This document shows positions 25,072 through 33,223 of a stretch of DNA of 64,000 bases, piece by piece. The notes under the pieces were generated by a model that was given only the letters and a program-made list of their open reading frames with translations, made no database searches and was not told where the DNA came from. Numbering within the stretch: the first letter of the stretch is position 1; every line of letters begins with the position of its first letter. Source of the stretch: Hydrogenophaga crassostreae (GTDB lineage Bacteria; Pseudomonadota; Gammaproteobacteria; Burkholderiales; Burkholderiaceae_C). The DNA lies in NCBI RefSeq assembly GCF_001761385.1, contig NZ_CP017476.1, forward strand, positions 2,469,501 through 2,533,500, given 5' to 3'. The translations under genes and the position numbers were made by a program.

Positions 25072-26400
25072 TCATTGTGCGCTGGCCAGGACGACGGAGT
25101 TGGCCAAGGCGAGTTGTTCCCGAATGGCTTTTGCCTCGTCTTTGAACTCAGGCACATTGGCGAGCGCATTTGTCGAGGTCGATGAATTGCTGGTGATCCG
25201 CGACGGATTGGTCCGAACGCCCCTGACGAGGTATTCAAAGTGCAGGTTTGGTCCCGTCGCAGTACCGGTTGAGCCCACCGTTCCAATGGTCTCCCCTTGC
25301 TTCACGCGTTGCCCCATGCGCACGGCAATACGACCCAGGTGCGCGTAGGCAGTGGCGTTCTTGTCCGGGTGCTTGATCACGACGTAATTGCCGTACCCGC
25401 CTTGACGACCCGAAAAGGTCACCACGCCGTCCGCAACGGTCCGAATCGGTGTTCCAGCCGGAGCGCCGTAGTCTGTGCCCTTGTGGGCTTTCTGGCCGCC
25501 GTACACGGGGTGGATACGAGGCCCGTAGGAACTGGTGACTCTGGAAAACACCAAAGGCGAAGCCAGATAGGTGCGCTGTTGACTCGAGCCATCGAGGCTG
25601 ACGAATTCGCCCGCTTTACCAGGCGTCTGAAACCACATGGCCTGGTGCGTATCCCCGCCGCTTTTGATTTCGGCGCCCAGCAACTGTCCTGTGAACAGAG
25701 TTTCGCCATCCAGCTCGAACGCTTCATAGACGAGACCAACGCGCGCTCCTTTCTGCAGATCGCGCCGGAAGTCGAGGTCCCCGGAAAAGGCCTCCACCGT
25801 TTGGCTGGCAATCTCATCCGGAATGCCAGCCTCGTCTGTGGCCGCGTAGAACGAGGATCGAACCGTGAGCGAACCGAACTGCACCAAGCGCCGAGGAACA
25901 GGCTGTTCCAGCCGGGCGTTGTATCCACCAGCTTGTCGGTCGACCACCAACCGGCTGACGCGCCGTTCAACGGCGTCCCCCCAGCTCACGGACAACCTCT
26001 CCAAGCGCCCCTCAGCGGTTCGGGAGACGGACGCCAGCTTGCCATGCGATCCGGCGAACATCAGACGCGATGTGGCGTCGTTGGCAAGAAAGGTCTGCGC
26101 TTCTTGATCCTCAACACCCAACCGTTTGAGCAGCGCCTGCAATGTGTCGCCTCGACGCGTGAGTTGTGATTGGTGCAAGAGAAACTCAGTGGTTGACGGA
26201 ACCAGGTCAGGCACCACAATCGAAGGGGAGAAAAGATCTTTCACCTGTCGAACCGGCGACTGAGCAGCGTCGGGCGTGTTGGGCGAGACGCCAAAGGCCA
26301 CGACACCTGTTCCGAGCATCAAAACGCCCAAAGCAGCGAGCACAGGGCGCCGGGGACTTCGGAACAACTGTGTAAAAAGGGAATGTTGGGTGAATTTCAT
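25072..26400 (-). CDS. M23-family peptidoglycan peptidase (LytM/MepM-like)
   Basis: 442 residues: N-terminal membrane anchor (about 18-37), a LysM/OapA-like region (SQLTRRGDTLQALLKRLGV) and a C-terminal M23 domain. The Zn ligands HKGTD (His, Asp) and the catalytic-type His in AYAHLGR are present. The last motif reads GPNLHFEY, so the first His of the usual HxH is Asn while the Zn-binding His remains. That may weaken hydrolysis or make it a regulator of another amidase/peptidase. Part of the leftward envelope module with SCO upstream (37 bp) and the L,D-transpeptidase downstream. Confidence 0.85.
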   Translation of the reverse strand: MKFTQHSLFTQLFRSPRRPVLAALGVLMLGTGVVAFGVSPNTPDAAQSPVRQVKDLFSPSIVVPDLVPSTTEFLLHQSQLTRRGDTLQALLKRLGVEDQEAQTFLANDATSRLMFAGSHGKLASVSRTAEGRLERLSVSWGDAVERRVSRLVVDRQAGGYNARLEQPVPRRLVQFGSLTVRSSFYAATDEAGIPDEIASQTVEAFSGDLDFRRDLQKGARVGLVYEAFELDGETLFTGQLLGAEIKSGGDTHQAMWFQTPGKAGEFVSLDGSSQQRTYLASPLVFSRVTSSYGPRIHPVYGGQKAHKGTDYGAPAGTPIRTVADGVVTFSGRQGGYGNYVVIKHPDKNATAYAHLGRIAVRMGQRVKQGETIGTVGSTGTATGPNLHFEYLVRGVRTNPSRITSNSSTSTNALANVPEFKDEAKAIREQLALANSVVLASAQ

Positions 26401-26437
26401 GGCAAGACGGTTGGGGCTTTACAAGGCTTGTTGCGCC

Positions 26438-27076
26438 TCAGGCCGCGGATAAAAGAATCTGGATGTCTGATGCGATCGTGGCCGCATCGGTTCCATACGC
26501 GGAAAACAGGCGAACTCGACTTTCAGAGTCGAAGATGTACTTGCCTGCCGAGTGGTCCACCGTGTAGGTAGTCGGGGTCGAACCGGGGACCTTCTTCTGG
26601 TAAACCTTGAAACTGGATGCGACGGCATCGAGTTCGTCGGGCTCCGGCCGAAGCGCAATGAAGCTCGGGTCAAAATTCGCCATGTATTCTTTGAGCAGCG
26701 CCTGCGTATCTCGCTCAGGGTCAACCGTGATGAAGAGCACTTGCAGTCGGTCTCCCTGGGCGCCAAGCAAACGCTTGACCTCTGCCATGGTGGCCATCGA
26801 TGTGGGGCAGACATCCGGACATTGCGCGAATCCGAAGAATACGATCACGATCTTGCCCTTGAAGTCCTCGATCGTCCTGAGGTTGCCGTTGTGATCCTTG
26901 ATCTGGAGACTTTGACCAAAGGATGCGCCGGTCACATCGGTGCTCTTGAATGGTTTGACTTCAGGCGTGCAAGCCATCAACACGGGCATACCCGCCATAC
27001 CCGCGAGAACCAATTGCACCAAACGACGGCGGTCGGTGGATGGACTTTCTGAGTAGGATGAAGAGCGCTTGGGCAT
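26438..27076 (-). CDS. SCO1/SenC-family copper chaperone lipoprotein
   Basis: 212 residues. The lipobox VLMAC at about residue 36 makes it a lipoprotein. The thioredoxin-like fold has the copper motif CPDVCP (two Cys) and the distal His in TVDHSAG, so all three Cu ligands are present. SCO proteins deliver Cu to cytochrome oxidase or act as thiol reductants. The gene starts 1 bp after the DsbA-like gene stop and shares its operon with an LspA that could process its lipobox. Start ATG 27076; the frame open to 27445 is a shadow of the upstream gene. Confidence 0.9.
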   Translation of the reverse strand: MPKRSSSYSESPSTDRRRLVQLVLAGMAGMPVLMACTPEVKPFKSTDVTGASFGQSLQIKDHNGNLRTIEDFKGKIVIVFFGFAQCPDVCPTSMATMAEVKRLLGAQGDRLQVLFITVDPERDTQALLKEYMANFDPSFIALRPEPDELDAVASSFKVYQKKVPGSTPTTYTVDHSAGKYIFDSESRVRLFSAYGTDAATIASDIQILLSAA

Positions 27077-27077
27077 G

Positions 27078-27734
27078 TCACTTCCTGGCTTTGACCACTT
27101 CCTCGTTGACCAATGCGGCCAGCTGATCGGGTCCGAAACTAGGCAGGCTGCGGCCGTTGACAAAGAAGGTGGGCGTCTTGGTGACTTGCAGCGCGGTGAG
27201 GTCTTCAATATCTTGCTGCAGCAACGCTTGCATGCCGGGCTTCTCGATGTCCTGACGAGCCTTCGTGAGGTCGAGCCCGGCCTGCTCGGCCACCTGAAAA
27301 GCGATCTCGATATTGGGCTGACCGTGGGCAGCCCAAGAGGGCTGCGCTGCCAGCACGGCCTCAAGAACCGGTTGGTATTTCCCTTGGTTTTTGGCAGATT
27401 CAAGCAACTTGACCACCTGGTCAGAACCCTGGTGGAACGGCGCATATCGAATCACCAGCCGCACGTCATTGGGATACTGGGCCATCAGGCTCTTGACGAT
27501 GGGATAGAACGCACGGCACGTCTCGCAAGCAGGATCAAAAAATTCGACGATGGTCACCGGCGCACTTTGCGGACCGAAGACCGGCGAGTGCATTCGAACC
27601 AAGCGGGTCTGCTCGGCCTTGACCTGCACGTCCTGAGCGGATTGCACACGCGACTTGTAGGCATTCATGCCCAGATAGAAGAACAGGGCAACGATGGCCA
27701 CCAGGCCAATGACGGTGACTTTTTTGGCATTCAT
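27078..27734 (-). CDS. DsbA-like thioredoxin-fold oxidoreductase (CETC)
   Basis: 218 residues, membrane-anchored by a segment at about 7-24. The DsbA-type fold has active site CETC (FFDPACETCRAF) and cis-Pro segment KTPTFF. The helical insertion and overall length fit the DsbA family protein group paired with BdbC-like membrane oxidases. It overlaps the DsbB-like gene by 4 bp, so the two probably work as an oxidase pair. The Glu-Thr dipeptide between the cysteines should tune its redox potential away from classical CPHC DsbA; by how much cannot be told. Confidence 0.85.
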   Translation of the reverse strand: MNAKKVTVIGLVAIVALFFYLGMNAYKSRVQSAQDVQVKAEQTRLVRMHSPVFGPQSAPVTIVEFFDPACETCRAFYPIVKSLMAQYPNDVRLVIRYAPFHQGSDQVVKLLESAKNQGKYQPVLEAVLAAQPSWAAHGQPNIEIAFQVAEQAGLDLTKARQDIEKPGMQALLQQDIEDLTALQVTKTPTFFVNGRSLPSFGPDQLAALVNEEVVKARK

Positions 27735-28147
27735 AAACGGGTCTTTCTCAGATAGATAAAAAGCAAGATGGCGATCGTGGCAAAGGCCAACAGTGACAAC
27801 CAGGGAATCTGGATGCCTCCTAAGATTTCAAGACTCTGCTGGCTGCACGAAGGACCGGCGCCGCAAGGTACCCACCACTTCGGTACCCAGCCTGCTACCA
27901 AGGCAGTGTGGTAACCGGCCACCGCAGTGCCACACAGGGCCATTGGCAGTGCATATATGGCACCACGCCGGTCGTCGGCGAAGGCCGCCATTCCCAAAAT
28001 GAGCGCCAGCGGGAACATGAAAATGCGTTGGTACCAGCAGAGCAGGCAAGGTGTCATACCCATGACCTCCCCGATAAAGAGAGCGCCCAGCGTGGCGCCC
28101 AAGGCGATCCCCCACGCGGCCATGAGCCAAATCCAGCCTCGTTTCAT
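27731..28147 (-). CDS. DsbB/BdbC-like disulfide bond formation membrane protein
   Basis: 138 residues with four hydrophobic helices. It has the quinone-side pair CLLCWYQR and the second periplasmic pair PCGAGPSC, followed by EILGGIQIPWLSLLAF, the BdbC pattern. It would reoxidise the DsbA-like partner and pass electrons to quinone. Start ATG 28147 overlaps the lspA stop by 4 bp. A longer frame to 28267 is rejected because it reads through lspA. Confidence 0.88.
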   Translation of the reverse strand: MKRGWIWLMAAWGIALGATLGALFIGEVMGMTPCLLCWYQRIFMFPLALILGMAAFADDRRGAIYALPMALCGTAVAGYHTALVAGWVPKWWVPCGAGPSCSQQSLEILGGIQIPWLSLLAFATIAILLFIYLRKTRL

Positions 28148-28668
28148 GACGACAAATCCTTTGGGTTCTTGTGCTTCGGAGGGCGCGGTGGTGCTTTCAA
28201 TGAAGCAAGGCACCAGGTCAGCGCTGCGCAAACGATGAAGATATCTGCCAGATTGAAAGCGGGCCAATGGATGTCGCGCCAGTGGATGTCAAGGAAGTCC
28301 ACCACGGCGCCAGTCTGAATCCGATCCACCAGATTGCCACCACCACCCCCGACGACAAAGGCACCCATCCAGCGGTCCAGGGGCTCGGCCTGTTGTGCAA
28401 GACACACCACTGAGACTCCTCCAACCACCAGCACGGACACAGCGATAAAGAACCAGCGCTGCCAGCCGCCGGCGTCGGCCAATAACGAAAATGCTGCGCC
28501 CGTATTCAGCAGATGGACAAAGTTGAACCAATCGGTCACCAGAATTCGTTCACCCAGTTTCAGGGCATTCGAAAAATACGACTTGGTGGTTTGATCCAAC
28601 AACAGAATGATCGCTACGGCCGCGAGCCATGCCAACCTGGGATTTCGCTGGGTCCAGCGAGGGTTCAT
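28144..28668 (-). CDS. lspA: Accessory signal peptidase II (LspA)
   Basis: 174-residue inner-membrane aspartyl protease that cleaves lipoprotein signal peptides. It has four membrane segments and the catalytic Asp pair: GGNLVDRI...VVDFLDI and FNLADIFI. Start ATG 28668 has AGGA upstream. A second lspA next to a CDF transporter and CadR-type regulator is known from lead/cadmium islands (compare PbrC). Here it heads the envelope module, in which the SCO protein is a clear lipoprotein substrate candidate. Confidence 0.92.
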   Translation of the reverse strand: MNPRWTQRNPRLAWLAAVAIILLLDQTTKSYFSNALKLGERILVTDWFNFVHLLNTGAAFSLLADAGGWQRWFFIAVSVLVVGGVSVVCLAQQAEPLDRWMGAFVVGGGGGNLVDRIQTGAVVDFLDIHWRDIHWPAFNLADIFIVCAALTWCLASLKAPPRPPKHKNPKDLSS

Positions 28669-28778
28669 GAGAGAGTCCTTCCAAAACGATCCGAAATGAG
28701 GTGCCGCAAGCAACTGCGGCCACTCAAAGTTATGGGATCGGGGAGGACGCGCCTCTCAGCGCATTAGGTGAGCGCGTT

Positions 28779-29138
28779 CTACCCCGAAGTATTCGGGGTG
28801 GACCATTGAGGTCGGTAGGGGCGCTCATGCGAAGGCGGTAATAGGCCTTCGACGGTATGCTCGACACGTTCAATGCCGGAGGGATCAGCCATCGACGCTG
28901 TAGTCGCCATGACAGCAGCGGCACAATTCGCGTGGCAGGTACCACAGTCGAGATCGAAGCCGATGTCGCTCGACGTCGAGTCGCGAGCTTCTTCCATAGC
29001 CACCCGGTGGGCGGCTTGATGGTGTCCGCCTTGCGCGCCCTGCGTCGCAGGAACGTGCTCACAGCACGATGCAACCGCCGCTGCCGAGAATTGCAGCGGC
29101 AGCAGTGTGAACATGAGGATTAGGAGGAGCGCGCGCAT
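28779..29138 (-). CDS. CzcI-like secreted Cys/His protein
   Basis: 119 residues with a signal peptide (LLLILMFTLLPLQFSAAA) resembling the N terminus of CzcI-type proteins. The mature part has CCEH, HH and a CGTCHANC cluster suited to Zn/Cd/Pb. CzcI-type proteins lie at the start of czc operons and are thought to be periplasmic regulators or sensors. It is downstream of the CDF/DUF3703 genes on the same strand and about 110 bp upstream of lspA. Confidence 0.65.
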   Translation of the reverse strand: MRALLLILMFTLLPLQFSAAAVASCCEHVPATQGAQGGHHQAAHRVAMEEARDSTSSDIGFDLDCGTCHANCAAAVMATTASMADPSGIERVEHTVEGLLPPSHERPYRPQWSTPNTSG

Positions 29139-29164
29139 TCGGCAGATTTTAATCGACAGGTACT

Positions 29165-29536
29165 TCAGTGTCCGCGTGCGCGCGCTATCAACTCAGCCAG
29201 CTCGGGGCGCACAGCCATTGGTTTGAATGCACTGACCCTTGATCGACCCGGATTACCCAGAGGGAGGCGACCGCTCAGGTGACCCATCGGCACCAGAGCC
29301 AGTCTGAGCAGCTGCCCTCCCGCCTCTGGCCAATCACGGGTGCGCAGGGACAAGCCCATCATTTTCAGGTGGGTTTCCAAGTGCGGTTTGAAGTGAAGTT
29401 GTCCCACAATGTGTGCCGCTTCCAAATACAGCCAAGCCCGATCTGCTGTGTTTGCGTCCTTTGCCCATTGCATCAGATTGGCGTAGGCACCTCGCTCGAA
29501 TGCGCGATCTGCCAATGGTTCAATGGGCGTGGTCAA
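29165..29536 (-). CDS. DUF3703 protein, TTG start
   Basis: 123 residues, soluble, with the motifs ERGAYANLMQWAKDAN, AAHIVGQLHFKPHLETHLKMM and LPLGNPGRSRVSAFKPM that mark DUF3703. The family commonly accompanies CDF-type metal transporters; the function is unknown. I place the start at TTG 29536 because AAGGAAG lies 5 bp upstream; this overlaps the CDF stop by 17 bp. The conserved HxxxH-like pairs (His in HIVGQLHFKPHLETH) may bind metal. Confidence 0.78.
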   Translation of the reverse strand: MTTPIEPLADRAFERGAYANLMQWAKDANTADRAWLYLEAAHIVGQLHFKPHLETHLKMMGLSLRTRDWPEAGGQLLRLALVPMGHLSGRLPLGNPGRSRVSAFKPMAVRPELAELIARARGH

Positions 29537-30176
29537 GATGGCTTCCTTTTGATTTGCTATCGCCCAACTCGACACGCGCTTTATGCAGCACAGTCCAGCC
29601 ACCATGAAGCGCCAGCGCCGCCATCAGGCTGGCCACTGCCAAATCCGGCCAGGCCGAGCCTGTTCCAAATACGCCGAGCGCAGCCATGAACACAGCCACA
29701 TTGCCAATGGCGTCGTTTCGCGAGCACAACCAGACGCTGCGCATATTGGCGTCACCTTCGCGGAACGCGTACAACATCCACGCAACAGCTACGTTGGCTG
29801 CGAGTGCCAGCAAGGCCACCGCACCCATCGTCATCGCCTGCGGGACTTCGCCGTGCCAAACAGACCACAGTGCGGCCCCCAACACATACAGACCGAAGCC
29901 CATCATGCTGACGGCCTTGAGGATCGCGGCGCGGGCACGCCAAGCCAGTGCCGAGGCCAGCACAGCCAGCGAAACGGCATAGTTCAGCGCATCGCCCGCG
30001 AAGTCCACAGCATCGGCCAGAAGTGAGAGAGAACCGGCCTGGAAACCTGCGCCAATTTCGACCAAAAACATAGCGGCATTGATGATCAGTGCGATCCAGA
30101 GAATCTTGCGGTAGCGACCCAAGTTGACGATGGACTCGGCATTCGGGGTTTCGTGGTCACAGCAATGGGCAGACAT
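29520..30176 (-). CDS. Short CDF-family heavy-metal efflux protein
   Basis: 218-residue cation diffusion facilitator lacking the cytosolic C-terminal domain of full-length CDFs. It has a metal-binding N terminus (HCCDHE), six helices and a His tail (HLDHAH). The site residues differ from classical HxxxD: helix 2 reads DAVDFAGD and helix 5 reads RNDAIGN. This is the pattern of the small transporters paired with CadR/PbrR. ATG 30176 has AAGGA upstream. Divergent from the MerR-type regulator and preceded by its operator. Confidence 0.85.
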   Translation of the reverse strand: MSAHCCDHETPNAESIVNLGRYRKILWIALIINAAMFLVEIGAGFQAGSLSLLADAVDFAGDALNYAVSLAVLASALAWRARAAILKAVSMMGFGLYVLGAALWSVWHGEVPQAMTMGAVALLALAANVAVAWMLYAFREGDANMRSVWLCSRNDAIGNVAVFMAALGVFGTGSAWPDLAVASLMAALALHGGWTVLHKARVELGDSKSKGSHLDHAH

Positions 30177-30198
30177 GGTTTTTCCTTGCAATGCCTAG

Positions 30199-30229
30199 AT
30201 TGGAAACCCTGGAGCCGCTACAGTGTCAA
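30199..30229 (-). promoter_or_regulatory. CadR/PbrR-type operator and promoter
   Basis: Leftward -35 TTGACA (30224-30229), 19-bp spacer holding the dyad CTGTAG-CGG-CTCCAG (30209-30223), weak -10 TCCAAT (30199-30204). The spacing is typical of MerR-family activation and the promoter fires toward the CDF gene. Confidence 0.7.
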
Positions 30230-30255
30230 CCAGTTATTTCATCAGGGGCAATGCC

Positions 30256-30678
30256 ATGCAGATAAAGGAGTTGTCCAGCGCTACTGGCGTAGACATCGAA
30301 ACCATCCGCTACTACGAGAGACAGGGTCTGCTGCCCGAACCCGCGCGGCGCGACAACGGCTATCGGGACTATCAGGCGGCACACTTGGAGCGGCTGTCCT
30401 TTATCCGGCATTGCCGGGCGCTGGACATGCCGCTGGCTGAGGTGAGCCGACTGCTGGGTTTTGTGGATGCACCCGAACAGCATTGCGGTGACGTAAATCT
30501 TCTGGTGGACGAGCAACTTGGCCGAGTGCGCGCGCGCCTTAAGAGCATGCGGGCGCTGGAGAAACAACTTCTTCAACTGCGGGCACAATGCGCTGGCACC
30601 CATGAAGGGCGCTGCGGCATCCTAGATGAGCTTGTGTCGGCCGCACACGGAGAGGCCTGTGTCTGTCACCCCAAGTAG
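30256..30678 (+). CDS. cadR: MerR-family Cd/Pb regulator (CadR/PbrR)
   Basis: 140 residues: winged HTH (MQIKELSSATGVDIETIRYYERQG), dimerisation helix, and Cys77 (EQHCGD), Cys112 (AQCAG) and Cys120 (GRCGIL), the ligand pattern of CadR/PbrR, plus a Cys tail EACVCH. Start ATG 30256 chosen for AGGGG 7 bp upstream. It controls the divergent CDF-DUF3703-CzcI-like genes. Cd versus Pb specificity cannot be decided by eye. Confidence 0.88.
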   Translation: MQIKELSSATGVDIETIRYYERQGLLPEPARRDNGYRDYQAAHLERLSFIRHCRALDMPLAEVSRLLGFVDAPEQHCGDVNLLVDEQLGRVRARLKSMRALEKQLLQLRAQCAGTHEGRCGILDELVSAAHGEACVCHPK

Positions 30679-31213
30679 TGCAACAAACGGTTTGCGGGCG
30701 CGCCTTGATTCATAGTGCATTTTTCCGCTCCCGAATTGAAGTCGACTCGCCATCGGTCAATTGCTGGCGCTCATTTCAACTCAGTCATGGCCTCAGATTT
30801 ATTGGCCTGGTGCATGGGGTCGGGAACACCCTTTCATCCTTGGCGTGAGCGGTGATCCCAAGGTTTTCGTGTTGTTGAGATCTGTCGAGTGACCGGTCCT
30901 TGGGGGCGAGCGGTCGCTTGAGTCCCCGCTTTCCCAATGTCCGGTTGCAAAGGCTGCGCACTTTCAGGAACCAGCATCCAATGTCCGGACCCAGCCTTGA
31001 AGCGACCTTCAGTTTTCCGATCTCCACCAGCCATACCGGTCGTCGGCGAATGGCTGAGGTACTCCCGCTGCTTAGCGTGAAGCAGTCGTACATGTCGCCG
31101 CAACGACACCTTGCCTAAAGTTTCGTATCGCCCGACTGCCAATGGCTTCGCTTCCATGAATCACTCGGTGATACCGAAGTGGATAGGGTGGAGCAGCTTT
31201 GAAAACATGCCTT
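30679..31213. other. Intergenic between metal cargo and ICE accessory genes
   Basis: 535 bp. A minus-strand frame at 30785-31093 is open but has no family resemblance or ribosome site. No tRNA, integrase scar or clear direct repeat is visible. It may be a seam between cargo and transfer backbone. Confidence 0.4.
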
Positions 31214-32281
31214 CTACCTGGTGTGAGGTGGAGCTTTTCGCCCTGTGTACAAGTAGTCTTCGGCGTCATAGATCCCCTCGTCAGAAAAGCCAACAGCAGC
31301 GTCAACCGAGATGCGCCCAGTGTTGACTTGCTGTGCTTTGATCCGTGCAATGCCAGCGTCGCGGTGGAAAGCGATGCGCTTTTCGCCCGTCTTGACGTTG
31401 CGCACCACCACCTGGTTGAGGCCATCCTCCAAAGTGATGGTGATGGGACCACGTGGGGTGTCGTAGAGGTAGAACCTGTTGCCGAATTGGGCCTCTTCGC
31501 TGTTCGGAATGAAGGTCATCTCGAAGATCGTCGGTAGCATGCGGTTTTTGTCCAGGTCGAAGAACCCAATTTGGTGGCGACCGGGCTCAAAGCCTTTGGG
31601 CGCTCGCTTTTTGACGATCAACAGGCGGGAGTTTTCAATGTCACCCTTTTGGTGCCATGCCAATTGCCAGTCCTCAGGGAGTAGGGTGGCGCGTGGGTTC
31701 TTGGTAGGGAAGTAGGTGAAGACAGACGGTGTGCGCAAGAGCACCAGGCCCTTGGAGGTCAGGTGATACCCATAGCCCGCCGTAGTGGGTTGCTCAACGG
31801 GAGTGAACCGCCACTCGCGCCTATAACCCTCCAGATGGCCAAGAACTTCTGGGTCGGTGTTTTTGGTGAAACTCGCGCGTTTGACGATGTAGTCGTTGCT
31901 GCCATCGCCTTTGACCAGATAGGTCACCCATCCGGTTGCTGAGAAGCCAACCGCTTCCACGATGGGGGCCAGTGGGTCGATATAGCGGTAGTTATCTTCG
32001 CTTTGAAAACCGTACCGCCAAGCCTTGACGCCCGATTCCTGGCGCGAGATGTACCAGACCTTTTGGCGGGGGAATTTGGCTTCAGGCAGAGCCGTGGACT
32101 TCCACCCGTCTCTGGTCAAGACATCGGTGGTGCCCGAGGTGTCTTGGCGTGTGACTTCCGAGCCGACTTTGTAGCGCACGTCGTCGCGTGGATTGGACTC
32201 AAGTGACGTCATCGTGACGCAACCAGTTACTGACAACATCAATGCGCACGCAGCGCTGTACCCGGCGATTTCATTTCTCAT
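31214..32281 (-). CDS. Predicted lipoprotein, ICE accessory
   Basis: 355 residues with a lipobox (LSVTGCVTM, Cys21) and an otherwise soluble, beta-rich sequence with no membrane segments. I do not recognise a domain. It is the leftmost gene of the set 31214-34844, all on the minus strand, and lies 19 bp downstream of the transglycosylase-fusion gene. Position suggests a conjugation accessory or surface lipoprotein. Confidence 0.6.
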   Translation of the reverse strand: MRNEIAGYSAACALMLSVTGCVTMTSLESNPRDDVRYKVGSEVTRQDTSGTTDVLTRDGWKSTALPEAKFPRQKVWYISRQESGVKAWRYGFQSEDNYRYIDPLAPIVEAVGFSATGWVTYLVKGDGSNDYIVKRASFTKNTDPEVLGHLEGYRREWRFTPVEQPTTAGYGYHLTSKGLVLLRTPSVFTYFPTKNPRATLLPEDWQLAWHQKGDIENSRLLIVKKRAPKGFEPGRHQIGFFDLDKNRMLPTIFEMTFIPNSEEAQFGNRFYLYDTPRGPITITLEDGLNQVVVRNVKTGEKRIAFHRDAGIARIKAQQVNTGRISVDAAVGFSDEGIYDAEDYLYTGRKAPPHTR

Positions 32282-32300
32282 TTTTTGCTCCCTGAGCCCA

Positions 32301-33221
32301 TTAGACGACAGTCATGACGACGAAGATTGCCGCAGCGATCATGAGCACGCTTCGACCGCCCATCACCAGATCTGCAGTGGCGATTCGCCCGGTTGTGAAC
32401 TCTCTCCATAGACCCAACGCAAGCCAAGCGCAAACCAGGAAGGTAATGCCCACAGTCAAGGACTGTATGAAGCCGCGAACATCGCTCATTGAGCGTCCTG
32501 AACCCGTTTGAAATCCCTGTTCCATTGCAGCGGAGATAGAAATGCAATGGCCGTATCCGTCGGTGATGCAGTTGTTGATCACGGACGTCGGCGTCAAGTT
32601 GGTGAACACCGGCGCCGGTGAGCCAGTGCCCGTGCCTGGGATTGACCCAGAGTTGGTGGCCGTGGTAGTCCCGTCAATGCGGTCAGCCATTGAGCAGATC
32701 GTTGTGCCGTTGATGTCTGCGAAGGCGCTGCAGCGCCCAGAACGGATCATGGTCATGCAGTTGCCCACACCGAGCTGCACGCAGGCCAAGACCATAGAGG
32801 GAGTGACCGGGCGGCCGTCAAAGGTACCCATACCTGCCAACGTGCGAGCGGAATAGGTGCGCAGTGCGTCAGACATGAAGGTCGACCAAGCGTTGACCTG
32901 TTGTTGCAAGGACCATGTGCGAAACTGAGCTGGCGTCACAGGTGGCACGATGCTGGCGATATTCCGATTGTTCATCTGCAGTACGCCATAGCAACACGAG
33001 CCGTTGTAGACGGAGAGTCGACCACCACTCTCGAACATGGCCAGGTTTCCAACCGCGCCGGCATATCCTTGAAGCTGAGCACTGGCATTGGGTGAGGACA
33101 GAATGGCTTGCTGCACCTGTGCAGCGGTGACTGTTTGCGAGTGGGCTGCATTTGACCAGGCAAGCATCAGCAGGCCCAAGCACATGAAGATCAATCGAAA
33201 CTGGCGAATGACTTGATTCAT
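32301..33221 (-). CDS. Lytic-transglycosylase-like domain fused to T4SS membrane-subunit-like domain
   Basis: 306 residues. A signal peptide (about 1-29) precedes an SLT-like region with FESGGRLSVYNG (catalytic Glu plus Ser) and YGVLQMNNR (Gln-Met motif), a Cys-containing linker, then a C-terminal segment of about 75 residues with two membrane helices. That segment reads GFQTGSG...FLVCAWLALGLW...FTTGRIATADLV and resembles the stand-alone TIGR03758 protein of this same ICE (AFEVGSG...LFVFAWVITQVF). I infer a fusion of a wall-opening domain with a transfer-channel subunit. Start ATG 33221; the frame to 33455 is a shadow. Confidence 0.65.
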   Translation of the reverse strand: MNQVIRQFRLIFMCLGLLMLAWSNAAHSQTVTAAQVQQAILSSPNASAQLQGYAGAVGNLAMFESGGRLSVYNGSCCYGVLQMNNRNIASIVPPVTPAQFRTWSLQQQVNAWSTFMSDALRTYSARTLAGMGTFDGRPVTPSMVLACVQLGVGNCMTMIRSGRCSAFADINGTTICSMADRIDGTTTATNSGSIPGTGTGSPAPVFTNLTPTSVINNCITDGYGHCISISAAMEQGFQTGSGRSMSDVRGFIQSLTVGITFLVCAWLALGLWREFTTGRIATADLVMGGRSVLMIAAAIFVVMTVV

Positions 33222-33223
33222 GA

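Noticed and set aside
26438..27445. Longer start for the SCO gene
   Set aside because: The extra 123 residues come from reading the DsbA-like gene in another frame; ATG 27076 gives the proper signal/lipobox.
30785..31093. 102-codon minus-strand frame between cadR and ICE genes
   Set aside because: No domain, signal or ribosome site; composition does not resemble coding neighbours.
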